Shown: positions 16,695 to 25,764 of the stretch, one piece after another
How positions within the stretch are numbered: position 1 is the stretch's first letter
How the letters are laid out: every line of letters starts with the position of its first letter
From: Dyella mobilis
Lineage (GTDB): Bacteria > Pseudomonadota > Gammaproteobacteria > Xanthomonadales > Rhodanobacteraceae
DNA: 64,000 bases
Reading direction: 5' to 3'
Assembly (NCBI RefSeq): GCF_016904945.1
Contig: NZ_JADIKF010000040.1
Coordinates: 1,116,001-1,180,000, forward strand
Translations under genes and position numbers: made by a program
Notes under the pieces: model-generated
Databases searched by the model: none
What the model was told of the DNA's origin: nothing
Seen by the model: only the letters and a program-made list of their open reading frames with translations

Positions 16695-18215
16695 ATGAAG
16701 ATGCAGAACTGGGCACCCAGGTTTTACGTGCCGTTACTGGCCGTCCACGTGGCGATTCTCATTGCCGAGCCCGCCAGGGTGCTTACCTGGAGTTATGTGC
16801 TCGTCCTGGCCTGCCTGGCTTTCACACTGTTTTTAGGTTGGCGCCGGCTACGTTTTAGCGTGACGCACAATCGGCCCACCTGGGCCTTGTTGCTGCTGGC
16901 GCTGCTCACCCAGGCGGCGGCGTTCGTGCTGTTGTTCATCGACTCGCTCAAGAATCCCCAGGGCACCCTGGTTGCGTTCGACCCGACGTTCTACTTCTGC
17001 CTCAACAGCTTGATTCTCACGCTTGCCGCGGCCTACCGCGCGGTGGGTTCGCTACAGCGCTGGACGAGCCTCATCGATGCCATTCTGGCAGGCATCATTG
17101 CGTTGCTGTTCTACGTCTTTCTGCGCAAGATCATCGGCGACAGCGCCACCAATCCCGATCTCGGCCGGTTCGTGATGTGGATGTTCGATGCGATGTCGCT
17201 GTTTGTCGCGACATTCGTCACCTTGCGTTTCGTCACCACCAAGCGTGCGGATGAGCGCCGCTTCTATTTCGTGCTGTTGATGTTTTCCTGGGCCGAACTG
17301 GCTTTTCCGGCCATCCACAATCGCTTCGTGCTATCCAGCGAATCGTATGTGCCCGAGATTTTCCTGGATCTGCCGTTCGTCGCCCTCGGCATTCTGCTCA
17401 GCCAACGGCGAACCGTGTGGTTCCGCGGCTACCGTCCCGCGGCGAGAACGCGGATCGTTGCGGAAAGCGTAAGTCCGTTCGTATTGAGCATCGCCTTGTG
17501 CATCATTGCGTTCGGATACCTGCAACGCGCGCCCATCATCGCCATCGGCGCCCTGGTGCTCGGCATTGCCTCGTACGCGATTCGCGTGGCCCTCGTGCTC
17601 GGGCGCCATCTTGCGCTCGAAGACGAACTGAAAGGCATGCATCGCGACCTGCAGCAGGCGGCCATTCACGACGACCTGACCGGCCTGCTGAACCGCCGCG
17701 GCTTTTACCGTATCCTGAAACGCGACTGGGAAATGGCCATGGCGGCAAAAACGCCGCTCACGATTGCCATGATGGATATCGACTCCTTCAAGGCCTACAA
17801 CGACACTTACGGCCATTTGGCCGGCAACCAGTGTCTCGCTGCGACGAGCGCCGCCTTGAAAACAACGGCATCTGCATTTGAAGGCGTAACCGTGGCCCGC
17901 TATGGCGGCGAAGAATTCGCCGTTCTGCTCGCCGGCTGCGATCGCGCCACGGCAGAACACGTCCTGCAACGCCTGCGATTGAGCATCGAGGCGTTGCAGA
18001 TTCCGCACAGCCAGGGCACGCATCGCTTCGTGACGGCCAGTGCCGGCCTGGCCACCTCGACCGATGGCAACTATGCAAGCGGCGAGAAACTGCTCGGCGA
18101 CGCCGACATAGCGCTTTACGCGGCCAAACGCGCAGGCCGCAACTGCATCCGATGGTTCGCGCCGGACATGGTGGCGCGCGAACCCGGCAAATACCGGCGC
18201 TCCAGAGACCAGTGA
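16695..18215 (+). CDS. Membrane-bound diguanylate cyclase (GGDEF)
   Basis: A 506-aa protein that should make cyclic di-GMP from two GTP. The N-terminal 300 residues hold about eight to nine hydrophobic helices, acting as a membrane sensor without a clear named domain. The GGDEF domain covers about 320-490, with the intact active-site motif GGEEF at 404-408, HDDLTGLLNRRGF at its start and MDIDSFKAYNDTYGH. The inhibitory RxxD site that normally precedes the motif by five residues is absent (FEGV instead), so product inhibition at that site is unlikely. It lies 188 bp after the CHASE2 kinase, on the same strand, and may be functionally linked. Confidence 0.92.
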   Translation: MKMQNWAPRFYVPLLAVHVAILIAEPARVLTWSYVLVLACLAFTLFLGWRRLRFSVTHNRPTWALLLLALLTQAAAFVLLFIDSLKNPQGTLVAFDPTFYFCLNSLILTLAAAYRAVGSLQRWTSLIDAILAGIIALLFYVFLRKIIGDSATNPDLGRFVMWMFDAMSLFVATFVTLRFVTTKRADERRFYFVLLMFSWAELAFPAIHNRFVLSSESYVPEIFLDLPFVALGILLSQRRTVWFRGYRPAARTRIVAESVSPFVLSIALCIIAFGYLQRAPIIAIGALVLGIASYAIRVALVLGRHLALEDELKGMHRDLQQAAIHDDLTGLLNRRGFYRILKRDWEMAMAAKTPLTIAMMDIDSFKAYNDTYGHLAGNQCLAATSAALKTTASAFEGVTVARYGGEEFAVLLAGCDRATAEHVLQRLRLSIEALQIPHSQGTHRFVTASAGLATSTDGNYASGEKLLGDADIALYAAKRAGRNCIRWFAPDMVAREPGKYRRSRDQ

Positions 18216-18247
18216 CTCGCACGCCACGGCGGCATGCTCCCAAAACG

Positions 18248-18280
18248 ACGACGGCGCAGATCAAGGATCTGCGCCGTCGT
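18248..18280 (-). terminator. Rho-independent terminator after tRNA-Val
   Basis: A 15-bp perfect stem (acgacggcgcagatc and its complement) with a 3-base loop, followed on the minus strand by CGTTTTGG. It sits 10 bases past the end of the tRNA. Confidence 0.85.
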
Positions 18281-18290
18281 CACTTTAAAT

Positions 18291-18365
18291 TGGTGGGCGG
18301 TACAAGGATCGAACTTGTGACCCCTTCCATGTCAAGGAAGTGCTCTACCGCTGAGCTAACCGCCC
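18291..18365 (-). tRNA. tRNA-Val (anticodon GAC)
   Basis: A 75-base tRNA on the minus strand. The acceptor stem is GGGCGGT/ACCGCCC. The anticodon stem CTTCC/GGAAG encloses TTGACAT, giving anticodon GAC. The T-arm contains AGTTCGATCCT. CCA is encoded. Confidence 0.97.
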
Positions 18366-18485
18366 GGGAGCCGCGCAGTATACAGAAAGCCCGGGGAGCT
18401 GGAAAGGCTCAATGATCGGGACCGGTGCCAGTGGCCCAGGCGGCACCGCCCTGCCCACCGCGCTGAGCCTACGGAAAGATACGGC

Positions 18486-20519
18486 TCAAGACTGGGCCTT
18501 TTCGCGCAGTTGATGGATCTGATCGCGCAGCCGGGCAGCCTCCTCGAACTCCAGGTTTTCCGCGTGCTTGCGCATTTCAGCCTCCAGCCGCTTGATTAGG
18601 GCGGCGGCCTGGTCCGCGTTCAGCTTGGCATAGTCGGCAGGCGCTTCGGCCACCGCGGGAGCCGCCCGGCCCCGCGCCGACTTGCCGCGGCCACGACCCG
18701 GAACCTCGCTGCGGGCACCTTCCATGATGTCGGAAATCCGCCGCACCACGGATTTGGGGACGATGCCGTGCGCCTCGTTCCAGGCCACCTGCTTTTCGCG
18801 GCGGCGACCGGTTTCCTCCATCGCCGCCTGCATCGAGCGGGTGATCTCATCGGCATAGAGAATGGCCCTGCCACGCACATTGCGTGCGGCACGGCCGATG
18901 GTTTGGATCAGCGACCCGGTGGAACGCAAGAAGCCTTCCTTGTCGGCATCGAGGATCGCCACCAGCGACACCTCGGGCATGTCCAGACCCTCGCGCAACA
19001 GATTGATACCCACCAGCACGTCGAACTCGCCCAGGCGCAGGTCGCGAATGATCTCCACGCGCTCCACCGTTTCGATGTCCGAATGCAAATAACGCACTTT
19101 CACATCGTGCTCGCTGAGGTATTCGGTGAGGTTCTCGGCCATGCGCTTGGTGAGCGTGGTAACCAGCACGCGATCGCCCATCGCAATGCGTTTCTTGGCC
19201 TCGCCCAGCAGGTCGTCGACCTGGGTGCGCACCGGGCGCACTTCCACTTCCGGATCGACCAGGCCGGTGGGACGAACCACCAGTTCCACGATGGCATCGC
19301 CGGACTTTTCCAGTTCATAGCTGCGCGGCGTGGCGGAAACGTAAATGGCACGCGGCATGCGCCGCTCGAACTCCTCGAAACGCAATGGACGGTTGTCCAT
19401 GGCCGACGGCAAGCGGAAACCGAATTCGACCAGGGTTTCCTTGCGCGAACGGTCGCCTTTGTACATCGCGCCGAGCTGCGGCACGGTAACGTGCGACTCG
19501 TCCACCACCAGCAACGCATCCGGCGGCAGGTAATCGAACAGCGTCGGCGGCGGCTCGCCCGGTGCTCGGCGCGTGAGGTGGCGCGAATAATTTTCGATGC
19601 CCTGGCAAAAACCGACTTCGGCCATCATCTCGACGTCGAAGCGGGTGCGCTGGTCCAGGCGCTGCGCCTCCACCAGGCGGTTTTCCTTGTAGAGGTATTC
19701 CAGCCGCTCCTTGAGCTCTTCCTTGATCGTGTCGATCGCATTGAGCACGCTTTCGCGCGTACTGGCGTAGTGCGTACGCGGATACACCGTGTAGCGCGGC
19801 ACCTTGCGGATGGTCTCGCCGGTGAGCGGATCGAACAGCGAAAGGTTTTCCACTTCCCCGTCGAACAACTCGATGCGCAGCGCCTCGGTCTCCGATTCGG
19901 CGGGAAAAACGTCGATGACCTCGCCGCGCACGCGATAGGTACCGCGGCGCAATTCCATTTCATTGCGCGTGTACTGCAGCTCGGTGAGCTGACGGATCAG
20001 CGCGCGTTGCTCGATGCGTTCGCCACGCGCCAGGATCAGGCGCAGCGACAGGTAATCTTCCGGATCGCCCAGGCCGTAAATCGCCGACACGGTGGCGACG
20101 ATCAACGCATCCTTGCGCGACAGCAGGGCCTTGGTGGCCGCCAGCCGCATCTGTTCGATGTGATCGTTGATCGAGGCGTCCTTCTCGATATAGGTGTCGG
20201 ATGCGACGACGTAGGCTTCCGGCTGGTAGTAGTCGTAGTAGCTGACAAAGTATTCCACCGCGTTGTGCGGGAAAAACTCCTTGAACTCGCCGTATAGCTG
20301 GGCCGCCAGGGTCTTGTTCGGCGCCAATACGATGGTGGGGCGCTGCACCTGCTGGACCACGTTGGCGATGGTGAAGGTCTTGCCCGAACCGGTGACGCCC
20401 AACAGGGTTTGCGCCGCCAGGCCCGCGTCAAAGCCTTCGACCAGGCGCTTGATGGCCTCGGGCTGGTCGCCGGCAGGCTGGTAGGCGGAAACGAGTTCGA
20501 AGCGGTCGCGATCAGTCAT
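18486..20519 (-). CDS. uvrB: Excinuclease ABC subunit B
   Basis: A 677-aa damage-recognition helicase of nucleotide excision repair. Walker A GVTGSGKT lies at about 41-48. The beta-hairpin region contains YYDYYQPEAYV, the Walker B box is DESH, and helicase motifs include GINLLREGLDMPEVSL and QTIGRAARN. A C-terminal UVR motif (about 635-670, LIKRLEAEMRKHAENLEFEEA) binds UvrC. A short basic Gly-Arg-rich linker precedes it. It stands alone with no other uvr gene adjacent. Confidence 0.98.
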   Translation of the reverse strand: MTDRDRFELVSAYQPAGDQPEAIKRLVEGFDAGLAAQTLLGVTGSGKTFTIANVVQQVQRPTIVLAPNKTLAAQLYGEFKEFFPHNAVEYFVSYYDYYQPEAYVVASDTYIEKDASINDHIEQMRLAATKALLSRKDALIVATVSAIYGLGDPEDYLSLRLILARGERIEQRALIRQLTELQYTRNEMELRRGTYRVRGEVIDVFPAESETEALRIELFDGEVENLSLFDPLTGETIRKVPRYTVYPRTHYASTRESVLNAIDTIKEELKERLEYLYKENRLVEAQRLDQRTRFDVEMMAEVGFCQGIENYSRHLTRRAPGEPPPTLFDYLPPDALLVVDESHVTVPQLGAMYKGDRSRKETLVEFGFRLPSAMDNRPLRFEEFERRMPRAIYVSATPRSYELEKSGDAIVELVVRPTGLVDPEVEVRPVRTQVDDLLGEAKKRIAMGDRVLVTTLTKRMAENLTEYLSEHDVKVRYLHSDIETVERVEIIRDLRLGEFDVLVGINLLREGLDMPEVSLVAILDADKEGFLRSTGSLIQTIGRAARNVRGRAILYADEITRSMQAAMEETGRRREKQVAWNEAHGIVPKSVVRRISDIMEGARSEVPGRGRGKSARGRAAPAVAEAPADYAKLNADQAAALIKRLEAEMRKHAENLEFEEAARLRDQIHQLREKAQS

Positions 20520-20647
20520 GGCCTTACTCTGCGGGCGCGGAGCGCCATTTTAAATGCTGCATGCTGACACCGCCTGTCAGCAGCCCCTGACGGAACGCGG
20601 CTGCCCCGGCCGCTGGGGCCGCCGACGGCGCGGCCTACCATGAGCGG

Positions 20648-21211
20648 ATGAACCCACGGACCGCCAATTCGCGATATCGCTGCCTGCCCGGCGGTTTCGG
20701 GCTGATCGAACAGATGGTGACACTGGTGGTGCTGGCGATTGTGCTCGCGACCGCCGTGCCGTCCTTCCGCCACCTGCTGGATCGTCACGAGCTGCGCCAG
20801 GCGCAGACCGAATACATCGCAGCGCTGCAGCATGCGCGGAATCTGGCGATAAACGAACAGACGCGCATCGTCTTCTGCCCCAGTCGCGATGCCTTGACCT
20901 GCAATGACGACAATCGCTGGAACGAAGGCTGGCTCATCGGGCGCGAACGCAAGGCTGAAGGTCAACCGGCTGGCGCCCCGTTATACGCCGGCGGCAGGCA
21001 TTCCAACCGCATCAACATCATCGCCACCAGCAACCTCAAGTCCCTGCAGTTCAAATGGGATGGCACCATCGGCAATACCAATCAAACGCTGGTCATTTGC
21101 CTGCAAGGAGATTACTCGCAGGCATTGGCTGTGATCATTGCGCGGCGCGGACGCGTCCGGGGCGCCACGCCGACTCCCGATCAGGCCGCTCAATGCGCAT
21201 TGACCGAATGA
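20648..21211 (+). CDS. FimT/GspH-type minor pseudopilin
   Basis: A 187-aa prepilin-like protein. The class III leader ends at Gly16, followed by Phe17 and the +5 Glu21 (GGFGLIEQMVTLVVLAIV), so it should be cleaved by the prepilin peptidase. Ser/Gly replaces the usual Thr at +2 (FGLIE instead of FTLIE). The C-terminal half fits the GspH/FimT globular domain (about 60-170). It would act at the base or tip of type IV pili, or in a type II secretion pseudopilus. No other pilin gene is adjacent. The pilus chemosensory operon is 25 kb away. Confidence 0.85.
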   Translation: MNPRTANSRYRCLPGGFGLIEQMVTLVVLAIVLATAVPSFRHLLDRHELRQAQTEYIAALQHARNLAINEQTRIVFCPSRDALTCNDDNRWNEGWLIGRERKAEGQPAGAPLYAGGRHSNRINIIATSNLKSLQFKWDGTIGNTNQTLVICLQGDYSQALAVIIARRGRVRGATPTPDQAAQCALTE

Positions 21212-21239
21212 AGCCCGCGTACCGAAACTCGAGGGAATA

Positions 21240-21743
21240 TCAGAGCAACACCGGCCGATCCGGCAATTCGTCCGGCCGCGCCTTGCCGTGACTGGGAAAA
21301 TGCTTGGCCAACAGGGCATGGACTTCGGTGATGCCGCGCAAGGCGCCGGCACGCCACTGCCCGGCTGCGAAACTCTCCTGCATGGCGCCGCAGATCGAAA
21401 TCCATTCCTCGGGTTTCACCCGGTGCGCGATGCCTCGATCCGCGACAATCTCGATGCGATGCTCGGCCATCAGCAAGTAAATCAGCACGCCGCAGTTGTG
21501 TTCGGTATCCCACACGTTCAGTTGACCGAACACTTGCCGCGCGCGCGTCTGCGCATCCAGGCCGGCCCACACGCTCTGCGGCGCGAGGCGCGATTCGATC
21601 GCAAAGCGCAGCTCACCCAGATGCCGATGCTCGCCATCTGCAATCGCGGTGGTCATGTCGTCGAGCAGCTCGGTGGGAAACCGCCGGTGTAATTGGAACC
21701 AGCCATCAAACAGGTTGGCGACCAGGCGCTGCGTCCGCGTCAT
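21240..21743 (-). CDS. TPM-domain protein (TLP18.3/Psb32 family)
   Basis: A 167-aa protein with one TPM-like fold (about 20-145; HRRFPTELLDDMTTAI, LNVWDTEHNCGVLIYLLMAEHRIEIVADRGI). It has no signal peptide or clear membrane helix. The ATG at 21743 is preferred, since the longer reading runs backwards through the Gly-rich end of the neighbour. It starts one base before the stop codon of the upstream TPM gene, so translation is probably coupled. It forms the third gene of a lemA-TPM-TPM cassette seen in many proteobacteria. The biochemical role is unknown. Confidence 0.85.
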   Translation of the reverse strand: MTRTQRLVANLFDGWFQLHRRFPTELLDDMTTAIADGEHRHLGELRFAIESRLAPQSVWAGLDAQTRARQVFGQLNVWDTEHNCGVLIYLLMAEHRIEIVADRGIAHRVKPEEWISICGAMQESFAAGQWRAGALRGITEVHALLAKHFPSHGKARPDELPDRPVLL

Positions 21744-21744
21744 G

Positions 21745-22623
21745 TCACCAGCTCCCCGAGGCGCCACCGCCTCCGAAGCTGCCGCCGCCACCGCTAAATC
21801 CACCACCGCCACCGCCGCCGAAACCGCCTCCGCCAAAACCTCCTCCACCGAAGCCGCCCCAGCCGCCACCGCCGATGGAACGGCCGGATCCTGGTGGCGG
21901 CAGCATCACCAGTGCGCCGATGATGCCGCCGAAAACGCCAATACCCGCCGAAGCCAGCATCCACAGCAATCCGCCCACGACGAAGCCTCCCAGCGGCGCG
22001 CGCACCAGCGCGGGCGCACGCCCGAACACGCCGCGCATGAACAGCACCGCAAAAATGGCCAGGAAGAACAGTCCCTGGAAGTCGACGCCCCGCCCCTGGT
22101 TTTCTTTGCCGCGTACCGGCGGCGGCAAAGGCTCGCCGTCGATCAATAGCGTCAGCGCACCCACGGCATCGCTGATGCCGCCGGCGTAATCGTTGGTGCG
22201 AAATTTCGGCGCGATGTATTCGCGAATGATGCGTGCGGACGCTGCATCGGGAATCGCCCCCTCCAGGCCGTAACCCACCTCGATGCGCACCTGCCGGTCA
22301 TTCTTGGCGATAAACAGCAATACGCCGTCGTCGACGCCCTTGCGGCCCAGCTTGTTCTGCTCGGCCACGCGCAAGGAATAGTCGTCGATATCGTCAGGCT
22401 GGGTGGTGCCGATCATCAGCACCACCAATTGCGCGCCCTTCTGTTTTTCCAGGCCGACGAGTTGCGCATCGAGCTGATCGACCTGCTGAGGCGTGAGCGT
22501 ACCGGTGAGATCGGTCACGTGACGCGCAAGCGTCGGCACCGCGGGCAGATCGTCGGCGTGCAGCGGCCAGGGCGACAGCAACGCTATCGTCCATACCAGC
22601 CACAGGCGCGCCCAACGCCGCAT
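21745..22623 (-). CDS. YgcG-like TPM-domain membrane protein with glycine-rich tail
   Basis: A 292-aa exported membrane protein. It has a signal peptide (1-24, ending PLHA), a periplasmic TPM domain (about 30-160, VTDLTGTLTPQQVDQLDAQL and RIEVGYGLEGAIPDA), two hydrophobic helices (about 183-240), and then a tail of about 50 residues built from GGGGF-type repeats ending GASGSW. ATG at 22623 is chosen over the GTG three bases earlier. It follows lemA by four bases. The family's role is not settled. Confidence 0.88.
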   Translation of the reverse strand: MRRWARLWLVWTIALLSPWPLHADDLPAVPTLARHVTDLTGTLTPQQVDQLDAQLVGLEKQKGAQLVVLMIGTTQPDDIDDYSLRVAEQNKLGRKGVDDGVLLFIAKNDRQVRIEVGYGLEGAIPDAASARIIREYIAPKFRTNDYAGGISDAVGALTLLIDGEPLPPPVRGKENQGRGVDFQGLFFLAIFAVLFMRGVFGRAPALVRAPLGGFVVGGLLWMLASAGIGVFGGIIGALVMLPPPGSGRSIGGGGWGGFGGGGFGGGGFGGGGGGGFSGGGGSFGGGGASGSW

Positions 22624-22627
22624 CACG

Positions 22628-23248
22628 TCAGTGTGCCGACGAGGCGGGCGCCGGATTGCTCGGCGCGGACGTACCGAAATCGACGGTCGGTGCGGTCGAA
22701 ATCGCCTTTTCGTTGTCGACGCTGAAATTCGGCTTGGTCTGGTAGCCGAACATCTTGGCGGTGAGATTGTTCGGGAAAGTCCGGATCATCGTGTTGTACT
22801 GCTGCACCGCCTGGATATAGCGGTTGCGTGCCACGGTGATGCGATTCTCGGTGCCTTCCAGTTGCGCCTGCAGATTCTGGAACAGGCCGTCGGCCTTGAG
22901 GTTGGGATAGTTTTCGCTCACCGCCATCAAGCGCGACAGCGCACCGCCCAGTTGGCCCTGCGCCGCCTGGAATTTCGCCAGCGACGCCGCATCGTCGGCA
23001 TTGACCTGGATCGTACCTATGCGCGAGCGCGCATCGGCCACTTCGCTGAAGACCTTGTCTTCATGCGCGGCATAACCCTTCACGGTATTGACCAGGTTCG
23101 GTACCAGGTCGGCGCGGCGCTGATATTGGTTGAGCACTTCGGACCACTGTGCCTTTACCGCCTCGTCCTGTTGCTGGATCGAGTTGTAGCCGCAGCCGGA
23201 CAACGCGGCGACCAACAGCATTAACAGTAGTAAGCGTACGACCTTCAT
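22628..23248 (-). CDS. LemA family lipoprotein
   Basis: A 206-aa protein with a lipoprotein signal peptide whose lipobox is LSGC (Cys19). It is followed by the all-helical LemA domain (about 25-185; QQQDEAVKAQWSEVLNQYQRRADLVPNLV is spread over 25-55, and FPNNLTAKMFGY lies near the end). It is the first gene of the lemA-TPM-TPM cassette. LemA proteins are membrane-anchored helical bundles with no established biochemical activity. Confidence 0.93.
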   Translation of the reverse strand: MKVVRLLLLMLLVAALSGCGYNSIQQQDEAVKAQWSEVLNQYQRRADLVPNLVNTVKGYAAHEDKVFSEVADARSRIGTIQVNADDAASLAKFQAAQGQLGGALSRLMAVSENYPNLKADGLFQNLQAQLEGTENRITVARNRYIQAVQQYNTMIRTFPNNLTAKMFGYQTKPNFSVDNEKAISTAPTVDFGTSAPSNPAPASSAH

Positions 23249-23460
23249 CGGAGTGCTCCCTTCCAGTGAGTCCTCATTGCAGCATTAGGACTACATGGAT
23301 GCAATCTTTGACGTACACCAAACGAGCCCATCCCTACAGCTAAGGCCACGAGTCAGCACATAAGCTAGCGGCGAGCGGGGCGATCCGCCTTGGCGCTTCA
23401 CTTGGGGTGGGTGCCGCGGGTTCGCCCCGCTTGTCCCGTGCCGGCCGGGGCCGGTCAGCA

Positions 23461-23835
23461 CTAGAACCAGCGCGGCCCCAGGATCAGCCCCCAGCTCAGC
23501 ACAACCAGCACCAGCAACAGGAAGACCGCGGCGGAGCCCATGTCTTTGGCGCGGCCGGCCAGCTCGTGGAATTCGGGGCTCACCTTGTCTACCACGGCCT
23601 CGATGGCGGAGTTGAGCAGTTCCACCGAAAGCACCAGGATGACCGGCGCGACCAGCGCAATCTTCTCCAGCGCCCCGTGCCCCACCCACAACCCGACGGG
23701 TAGCAGGACTACCGTGAGCATCGCTTCCAGCCGGAACGAGGCCTCGTGGCGCCAGCCGGCCCGCAGGCCGTTCATCGACCAGCGAAAAGCGCGCCAGAGC
23801 TGGCGTGGGTCGCCCCGGAATCCACTACCGGGCAT
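23461..23835 (-). CDS. dgkA: Diacylglycerol kinase (DgkA type)
   Basis: A 124-aa inner-membrane enzyme that phosphorylates diacylglycerol released when membrane phospholipid donates head groups. It has three membrane helices and the catalytic signature VELLNSAIEAVVDKVSP; the amphipathic N-terminus includes RAFRWSMNGLRAGW. The ATG at 23835 gives the usual length (122 aa in E. coli). A longer reading to 23931 adds Arg/Pro-rich sequence with no homology that I recognise. Confidence 0.93.
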   Translation of the reverse strand: MPGSGFRGDPRQLWRAFRWSMNGLRAGWRHEASFRLEAMLTVVLLPVGLWVGHGALEKIALVAPVILVLSVELLNSAIEAVVDKVSPEFHELAGRAKDMGSAAVFLLLVLVVLSWGLILGPRWF

Positions 23836-24086
23836 GGCGGGAACGGCGAGCCGGCGAGGGGAATACGACGTTTTTCGGCATGGCGGGCGGAACTCCCCTG
23901 CGGGCGGCAACGAGCGCGAATCATGCCACAAGCGGGACGGCGCCCCGGCCCCCCGCAGGATTTTGCATGCCGCATTGCAACTTCAAGCAAATGACGAATC
24001 GGTTACCCTTCGTTAATTGTGCCCGCTCAAGGGGGTGCAGAAACAGGTCGATTCAGGCCTCGTAGTACACGTTCACGGAATACCTA

Positions 24087-25634
24087 ATGGCAACTCAGAC
24101 TCGCCCCGTTTCACAAACCCGCTCGTTCAGCACGGTCTTCCTGATCGAGATGTGGGAACGCTTCGGCTTCTACGGCATGCAGGTGTTGATGGTCACCTTC
24201 ATGATGAAGAGGCTCGGCTTCATCGACACCAAGGCCAATCTGGTATGGGGCGCGGCCGCGGCATTGATCTACGCCACGCCCGCGATCGGCGGCTGGGTGG
24301 GCGACAAGCTGCTGGGCACGCGCCGCACGATGCTGATGGGCGCGGTGATTCTGGCGGTGGGCTACGCTTTGCTGTGGGTACCATCGGACCATGCCGTTTT
24401 CACTTATGCGGCACTGGGCGTAATCATCGTCGGCAACGGTTTCTTCAAAGCCAATTCCGGCAACCTCGTACGCAAGATCTACGACGGCGAAGACTCCAAG
24501 ATCGACAGCGCATTCACCATCTACTACATGGCGGTGAACATCGGCTCGATGATCTCGATGACGCTTACGCCGTGGATCCGCGACGTGGTGGCAACGAAAT
24601 ACGGCGATTCGATGGGTTGGCACACCGCTTTCGGCGTTTGCTCGATCGGCCTGATGCTCGGCCTCGCCAACTACCTGGTGATGAGCCGCACCCTGTCGCA
24701 CATCGGCTCACCCGCCGACGACGCACCGGTCAACAAGAAGCGACTGCTGGCCGTGATGGTCGCTGCGATTGCCACGGTGCTTGGCTCGATCCTGATCCTG
24801 CAAAGCGAAACCGTCGCCAAGTGGGGCGTGGTGGTGGCAGGTGTAGGCATGTTCGTGGTGTTTGCCTACATGATCTCGATCAGCCAGAAAAGCGAGCGCG
24901 CCGGCCTGATCGCCGCACTGGTGCTGGTAGTGCAGACGATCTTCTTCTTCATCTTCTACCAGCAGATGTCCACCTCGCTGAACCTGTTCGCGCAGCGCAA
25001 CGTGGATCTCGATTTCAATCTGCTCGGCTTTCACATCACCTGGATTCCCGAGCAATACCAGAACCTCAACTCGATCTGGATCGTGCTGCTGAGTCCGGTG
25101 CTGGTGTTCATTTACAACTCACTCGGACGCATCGGCAAGGATCCGTCGGTGGCGGCCAAGTTCGCCTGGGGCTTTGCGGCCGTCGCGGCCGGCTTTTTCA
25201 TCTACGGCATCGGCGCCAAGTGGGCGGTCAACGGCCAGGTGTCGTCGTGGATCATGGTGTGGGGCTACGGCCTGTATTCGCTGGGCGAGCTGCTGGTGAG
25301 CGGACTGGGCCTGGCGATGATCGCCCGCTACGTGCCTGAGCGCATGGGCGGCCTGATGATGGGCACCTACTTCGTCGCCTCCGGCATCTCGCAATACCTG
25401 GGCAGCGTGGTGGCCAACTACGCACACATCCCGGAAGGCCTCACCGATCCGGTGCAATCGTTGGCGATCTACACCAACCTGTTCAACAAACTCGGTTTCG
25501 TCGGCGTGGGCTGCACCCTGGTTGCCGTTGCCGTGCTGCCGATGATGAACCGCCTGTCAGCCAGCCACTCCGATGCCGCCACCAATCACGACCCGCTGCC
25601 GGCCGTGCGCAGCGAAGAGTTCAACACGCCCTGA
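24087..25634 (+). CDS. POT-family proton-coupled oligopeptide transporter
   Basis: A 515-aa major-facilitator protein importing di- and tripeptides with protons. The POT motif ExxERF is present in EMWERFGFYG (about 21-30). The second signature is around KANSGNLVRKIYDGEDSKIDSAFTIYYMAVNIGS, with Tyr/Phe in place as usual, at about 128-160. It has 12 to 14 hydrophobic helices. The length and N-terminus match DtpA-like proteins. It is transcribed alone, away from the RegB/RegA pair only by distance; a palindromic repeat follows its stop. Confidence 0.92.
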   Translation: MATQTRPVSQTRSFSTVFLIEMWERFGFYGMQVLMVTFMMKRLGFIDTKANLVWGAAAALIYATPAIGGWVGDKLLGTRRTMLMGAVILAVGYALLWVPSDHAVFTYAALGVIIVGNGFFKANSGNLVRKIYDGEDSKIDSAFTIYYMAVNIGSMISMTLTPWIRDVVATKYGDSMGWHTAFGVCSIGLMLGLANYLVMSRTLSHIGSPADDAPVNKKRLLAVMVAAIATVLGSILILQSETVAKWGVVVAGVGMFVVFAYMISISQKSERAGLIAALVLVVQTIFFFIFYQQMSTSLNLFAQRNVDLDFNLLGFHITWIPEQYQNLNSIWIVLLSPVLVFIYNSLGRIGKDPSVAAKFAWGFAAVAAGFFIYGIGAKWAVNGQVSSWIMVWGYGLYSLGELLVSGLGLAMIARYVPERMGGLMMGTYFVASGISQYLGSVVANYAHIPEGLTDPVQSLAIYTNLFNKLGFVGVGCTLVAVAVLPMMNRLSASHSDAATNHDPLPAVRSEEFNTP

Positions 25635-25641
25635 TGCCGTA

Positions 25642-25676
25642 CCTCTCCTCCCCTGCATCGCAGGGGAGGATTGGGC
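25642..25676. repeat. REP-like palindrome after the POT gene
   Basis: Perfect 10-bp stem CCTCCCCTGC-ATC-GCAGGGGAGG (25647-25669) followed by ATTGGGC. It belongs to the same GC-rich family as the other repeats. It may also slow or end transcription of the POT gene, but there is no U run. Confidence 0.65.
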
Positions 25677-25764
25677 GGAGTTGCTTGCGCTTGCACACGA
25701 ACCCGGGCATGCAACACTAGCTCTCCCTGCGCATCGCGCGGAAAGATGCTACTGACCTACTTCC

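Noticed and set aside
21745..21890. The GGGGF repeats as a possible frameshift or sequencing artefact
   Set aside because: Gly-rich tails are typical of YgcG-like TPM proteins and the frame stays open to a sensible GASGSW end.
24017..25339. A 440-codon frame overlapping the POT gene
   Set aside because: Same strand but shifted frame; Arg/Gly-rich translation with no hydrophobic helices, while the true frame shows POT motifs.
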